Source: Lachnospiraceae bacterium
GTDB lineage: Bacteria; Bacillota; Clostridia; Lachnospirales; Lachnospiraceae
Length of the DNA: 64,000 nt
NCBI GenBank assembly: GCA_015058015.1
Contig: SVDM01000001.1
Span: forward strand, 124,001-188,000
Direction: 5' to 3'
Made by a program: the position numbers and the translations under genes. A model generated the notes under the pieces. It was given only the letters and a program-made list of their open reading frames with translations, ran no database searches and was not told where the DNA came from. Numbering within the stretch: position 1 is the first letter of the stretch; each line of letters starts with the position of its first letter. Shown piece after piece: positions 61,008 through 64,000 of the stretch.

Positions 61008-62267
61008 ATGGGTATGACTATGACGCAGAAGATTTTAGCGGCGCATGCAGGTCTTGAATCCGTGAAGGCAGGAGACTTAATTGAGGCCAGATTGGATCTG
61101 GTGCTTGGCAATGATATTACATCTCCTGTTGCTATAAAAGAGATGACCAAGTTTAACAAGGAGGGTGTCTTTGACAAGGACAAGATTGCCCTTGTTATGG
61201 ACCACTTCATTCCCAATAAGGACATTAAGTCGGCGGAGCACTGCAAATGCGTAAGAGAGTTTGCATGTGCCCATGATATTACCAACTACTTCGATGTGGG
61301 ACAGATGGGTATTGAGCATGCCCTGCTTCCTGAGCAGGGACTTACTGTTGCAGGGGATGTTATAATCGGTGCGGATTCCCATACTTGTACTTACGGAGCT
61401 CTTGGTGCTTTTTCAACCGGTGTAGGTAGTACGGATATGGCTGCCGGTATGGCTACCGGTAAGGCGTGGTTTAAGGTACCTTCCGCTATTAAGTTCAATA
61501 TCGTAGGTAAGCCGGGTAAGTGGGTATCAGGTAAAGACTTGATTCTTCACATCATCGGTATGATTGGCGTAGACGGAGCCCTTTATAAGTCCATGGAGTT
61601 CGTGGGAGAGGGCATCAAGAACCTGACTATGGACGATAGATTCACCATTGCCAATATGGCTATTGAGGCAGGCGGTAAGAACGGTATCTTTCCGGTGGAT
61701 GATATCGCTATTGAATATATGAAAGAGCATTCAAAGAGAGACTTTGTTGTATACGAAGCTGATGCGGATGCGGAGTATGATGAGGAGTACACTATTGACC
61801 TTAGTACATTGAAGTCTACAGTTTCCTTCCCCCATCTTCCGGAGAATACCAAGACCATTGATGAAGTGGGAGAGGTAACAATCGACCAGTCCGTTATCGG
61901 TTCCTGTACCAACGGTCGTATTCAGGACCTTAGGGAAGCAGCTGAGATTCTTAAAGGCAAAAAGGTGGCTAAGAATGTTCGATGCATTGTTATTCCCGCT
62001 ACCCAGAAGATTTATCTTCAGGCTGTACGTGAAGGCCTGATAGAGACCTTTATCGAGGCCGGAGCGGTGGTTAGTACGCCTACATGTGGACCCTGTCTCG
62101 GGGGATATATGGGTATCCTTGCGGCAGGAGAGAGATGTGTGGCTACCACCAATCGTAACTTTGTAGGCCGTATGGGTCACGTGGATTCTGAAGTATATCT
62201 GGCAAGTCCTGCGGTGGCTGCGGCTTCAGCTATAACAGGCAAGATTTCTTCACCGGATGAATTGTAA
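61008..62267 (+). CDS. leuC: 3-isopropylmalate dehydratase large subunit
   Basis: 419 residues, the short archaeal/clostridial LeuC form. Start [15 protein letters not shown] at ATG 61008 after TGGAGG. Aconitase-type [4Fe-4S] ligands in [22 protein letters not shown] and CGPCLGG. Isomerises 2- to 3-isopropylmalate with LeuD in leucine synthesis. leuA and leuB are not in the window. Confidence 0.96.
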   Translation: MGMTMTQKILAAHAGLESVKAGDLIEARLDLVLGNDITSPVAIKEMTKFNKEGVFDKDKIALVMDHFIPNKDIKSAEHCKCVREFACAHDITNYFDVGQMGIEHALLPEQGLTVAGDVIIGADSHTCTYGALGAFSTGVGSTDMAAGMATGKAWFKVPSAIKFNIVGKPGKWVSGKDLILHIIGMIGVDGALYKSMEFVGEGIKNLTMDDRFTIANMAIEAGGKNGIFPVDDIAIEYMKEHSKRDFVVYEADADAEYDEEYTIDLSTLKSTVSFPHLPENTKTIDEVGEVTIDQSVIGSCTNGRIQDLREAAEILKGKKVAKNVRCIVIPATQKIYLQAVREGLIETFIEAGAVVSTPTCGPCLGGYMGILAAGERCVATTNRNFVGRMGHVDSEVYLASPAVAAASAITGKISSPDEL

Positions 62268-62280
62268 GGAGGGATATGAT

Positions 62281-62766
62281 ATGAAGGCTAAAGGACGTGT
62301 TTTTAAATACAAAGACAATGTTGATACAGATGTTATTATCCCTGCAAGATATCTGAATTCCTCAGATCCCAAGGAGCTTGCAACTCATTGTATGGAGGAT
62401 ATAGACAAGGACTTTATTAAGAATGTGAAGGACGGAGATATAATTGTAGCGGAGAAGAATTTCGGCTGCGGTTCATCAAGAGAGCACGCACCCATCGCTA
62501 TTAAGGCGGCAGGGGTATCCTGTGTTATTGCAGAGACCTTTGCAAGAATCTTCTATCGTAATGCCATTAATATCGGTCTTCCCATAATTGAGTGTAAGGA
62601 AGCTGCTCACGGTATCGAAGCAGGGGATGAAGTAGAGATCGACTTCGACTCCGGAGTGATTACCAACCGTACCAAGGGGACGGAGTTTAAGGGTCAGGCT
62701 TTCCCGGAGTTCATGCAGAAGATTATAAAGTCGGAAGGACTTATAAACTACATTAATTCTAACTAA
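62281..62766 (+). CDS. leuD: 3-isopropylmalate dehydratase small subunit
   Basis: 161 residues from ATG 62281, nine bases after GGAGGG. Short LeuD form with [14 protein letters not shown] and the substrate-binding loop [18 protein letters not shown]. Forms the heterodimer with LeuC; the genes lie 13 bases apart. Transcription ends at the double hairpin. Confidence 0.96.
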   Translation: MKAKGRVFKYKDNVDTDVIIPARYLNSSDPKELATHCMEDIDKDFIKNVKDGDIIVAEKNFGCGSSREHAPIAIKAAGVSCVIAETFARIFYRNAINIGLPIIECKEAAHGIEAGDEVEIDFDSGVITNRTKGTEFKGQAFPEFMQKIIKSEGLINYINSN

Positions 62767-62776
62767 TCAAAAGTAA

Positions 62777-62834
62777 AGACAGGCTTAGGCCTGTCTACAG
62801 TCTGAAACCGGGGTTTTTAAGACCCCGGTTTTTT
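62777..62834 (+). terminator. Double-hairpin terminator after leuD
   Basis: First stem AGACAGGC / GCCTGTCT (62777-62784, 62789-62796). Second stem AAACCGGGG / CCCCGGTTT (62805-62813, 62823-62831), ending in a T-run. Confidence 0.88.
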
Positions 62835-62837
62835 AAC

Positions 62838-62867
62838 TTGACTAATTGACCGACTGACAGATATATT
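62838..62867 (+). promoter_or_regulatory. Promoter of adenine deaminase gene (near-leaderless)
   Basis: TTGACT (62838-62843), 18 bases, TATATT (62862-62867). The predicted start near 62874 leaves about seven bases before ATG 62881, with no ribosome site. Confidence 0.45.
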
Positions 62868-62880
62868 CTAAGATAATTGT

Positions 62881-64000
62881 ATGAGAAAACATTTAAGAGA
62901 ACTATCAAGAGAAGAGTATGAATACTACATGAAGATATCAGCGGGAGAAGTGCCTGCTGACCTGGTATTTAAGGATATCTCATACCTTGATGTCTTCACT
63001 AATGAATTTAAAAAAGGTGATGTTGCCCTGTATAAGGGGTTAATAGTTGGAGCCGGCTCCTATTCCGGAAAGCAGGAGGTAGACGGTAGGGGCAAGACCC
63101 TTGTGCCCGGATTTATTGATGCTCATTTGCATATCGAGAGTACTACTGTTGTGCCTGAGATTTTTGCTAAAGAAGCATTAAAGCACGGAACTACGGCAGT
63201 TATCACCGATCCTCATGAAATAGCCAATGTAATGGGAACTGACGGAATAAGATATATGCTGGAAGCATCTAATGGCATTCCTCTGGACATCTTTTTCATG
63301 ATGCCTTCTTGTGTACCTTCCTGCGAATTTGATGAGACGGGAGCTACTATACTTGCGGAGGATTTGGCTGAGTTCTTTAGAATTAACAAGGTGCTGGGTT
63401 TGGCGGAAGTAATGAATACTCCCGGTGTTATTAACAGGCAGAAAGAGGTTCTTGATAAAGTGTATGAATTCCTTGACAAAGACCGCCTCATTGACGGGCA
63501 TGCGCCGGAGGTTGTAGGGAATCCGCTTGTAACATATATTGCGGCGGGGGTAATGTCGGATCATGAGTCTGTTACTTTGGAAGAGGCCTTAGAGAAGATA
63601 TCAAACGGCATGCGTATTATGATTCGTGAGGGCACTGCTGCCAAGAACTTGGAGACATTTATAGGTCTCTTTAAAGAACCTTTCGCATCAAGATGTATGA
63701 TGTGCTGTGACGACTTACATATTGACGATATTATTAATACAGGTCATATAGATAACAATATAAGGAAGGCTATTTCTTTAGGCGCAGAGCCTGAGATGGC
63801 TTATAAGGTTGCATCCCTTGGAGCCTGCAATTACCTGAGATTCTCTGACAGAGGAGTTATTGCTCCCGGGTGCTTAGCGGATATTGTAATGCTGGATGAT
63901 GTTGAAACTGTAAAGATAAATGCGGTGTACAAGCATGGAATTAAGATTACGGATGAGTATCTTGATAAATACTGCAAGAGCCGTATCTCAAAAGCGCTTA
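62881..64000 (+). CDS. ade: Adenine deaminase, 5' part (runs off right edge)
   Basis: 373 residues are visible of a protein usually near 570-600. Amidohydrolase motifs: VPGFIDAHLHIEST (metal HxH, residues 79-92), ITDPHEIANVMG, DGHAPEV (metal His) and CCDDLH. The family converts adenine to hypoxanthine and ammonia for purine salvage. The frame is intact to the last base of the window; the C-terminal domain is outside. No Shine-Dalgarno site precedes ATG 62881. Confidence 0.94.
   Translation, partial: MRKHLRELSREEYEYYMKISAGEVPADLVFKDISYLDVFTNEFKKGDVALYKGLIVGAGSYSGKQEVDGRGKTLVPGFIDAHLHIESTTVVPEIFAKEALKHGTTAVITDPHEIANVMGTDGIRYMLEASNGIPLDIFFMMPSCVPSCEFDETGATILAEDLAEFFRINKVLGLAEVMNTPGVINRQKEVLDKVYEFLDKDRLIDGHAPEVVGNPLVTYIAAGVMSDHESVTLEEALEKISNGMRIMIREGTAAKNLETFIGLFKEPFASRCMMCCDDLHIDDIINTGHIDNNIRKAISLGAEPEMAYKVASLGACNYLRFSDRGVIAPGCLADIVMLDDVETVKINAVYKHGIKITDEYLDKYCKSRISKAL

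Overview
The window reads as a chromosomal segment of an anaerobic, low-to-mid GC Gram-positive bacterium of the Clostridia, most likely a Lachnospiraceae member. The reasons are the trimeric NADH-linked [FeFe] hydrogenase operon, the block rpmB - Asp23 - DAK2/YloV - recG - rsmD - coaD, a GerW/YtfJ sporulation-family gene, strong AGGAGG-type ribosome binding sites, several TTG/GTG starts, and sigma-A promoters close to TTGACA-N17-TATAAT. No rRNA, tRNA, CRISPR array, transposase or integrase was seen. The left-edge and right-edge genes are both cut by the window.

Layout. 1-7010: two divergent hydrogen-metabolism operons. Leftward run a DRTGG protein, an RsbW-like ATPase and a sensory-type [FeFe] hydrogenase; rightward runs the hydABC-type bifurcating hydrogenase with an embedded histidine-kinase-like ATPase and a ferredoxin-like protein. 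7011-11371: a YidC-sulfatase fusion and a CDP-glycerol glycerophosphotransferase behind a large structured leader. 11369-18803 (leftward): a BCCT transporter, a UroD-type and an MttB-type methyltransferase, a corrinoid protein, and two LicC-type cytidylyltransferases, one fused to a LicA-type kinase. This links choline or quaternary-amine import and activation to corrinoid methyl transfer. 18826-23113: a small accessory stretch with a membrane zinc-ribbon protein, an AAA ATPase with an eight-repeat operator array, and an XRE regulator facing two zinc-ribbon genes across palindromic operators. 23130-43388: conserved housekeeping (miaB, ruvAB, zapA, U32 protease, FtsW/PBP pair, nudix, gerW, rpmB, Asp23, yloV, recG, HD-GYP regulator, a hydantoinase-like protein, rsmD, coaD). 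43426-45264: a coiled-coil protein and azlCD.

45292-54772 is the most interesting block: an eight-gene operon resembling dltABCD (adenylation enzyme, carrier protein, MBOAT acyltransferase, SGNH protein). It also carries an aspartate/glutamate racemase, an AsnB-type amidotransferase, a secreted Ig-like/transglutaminase protein and a lipoprotein. I read it as a candidate system for attaching an amino acid other than D-alanine, perhaps D-Asp, D-Asn or an amidated derivative, to a surface polymer. Together with the YidC-sulfatase/TagF pair and the Lic/corrinoid cluster, it makes surface-polymer decoration a recurring theme of the window.

54855-64000: an Fe-S scaffold protein with a GGGtGRT protein, an EAL phosphodiesterase, a homocysteine S-methyltransferase-like protein, branched-chain amino acid genes (ilvN, ilvC, leuC, leuD) and a truncated adenine deaminase. 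Several intergenic regions (7060-7211, 20201-20434, 24621-24735, 25412-25658, 51834-51887) hold long or multi-branched inverted-repeat structures not explained by simple terminators. Some share an AGCGAGAGCG-like motif and may be a recurring structured element family. All functional statements come from motif recognition by eye; no database search was run.
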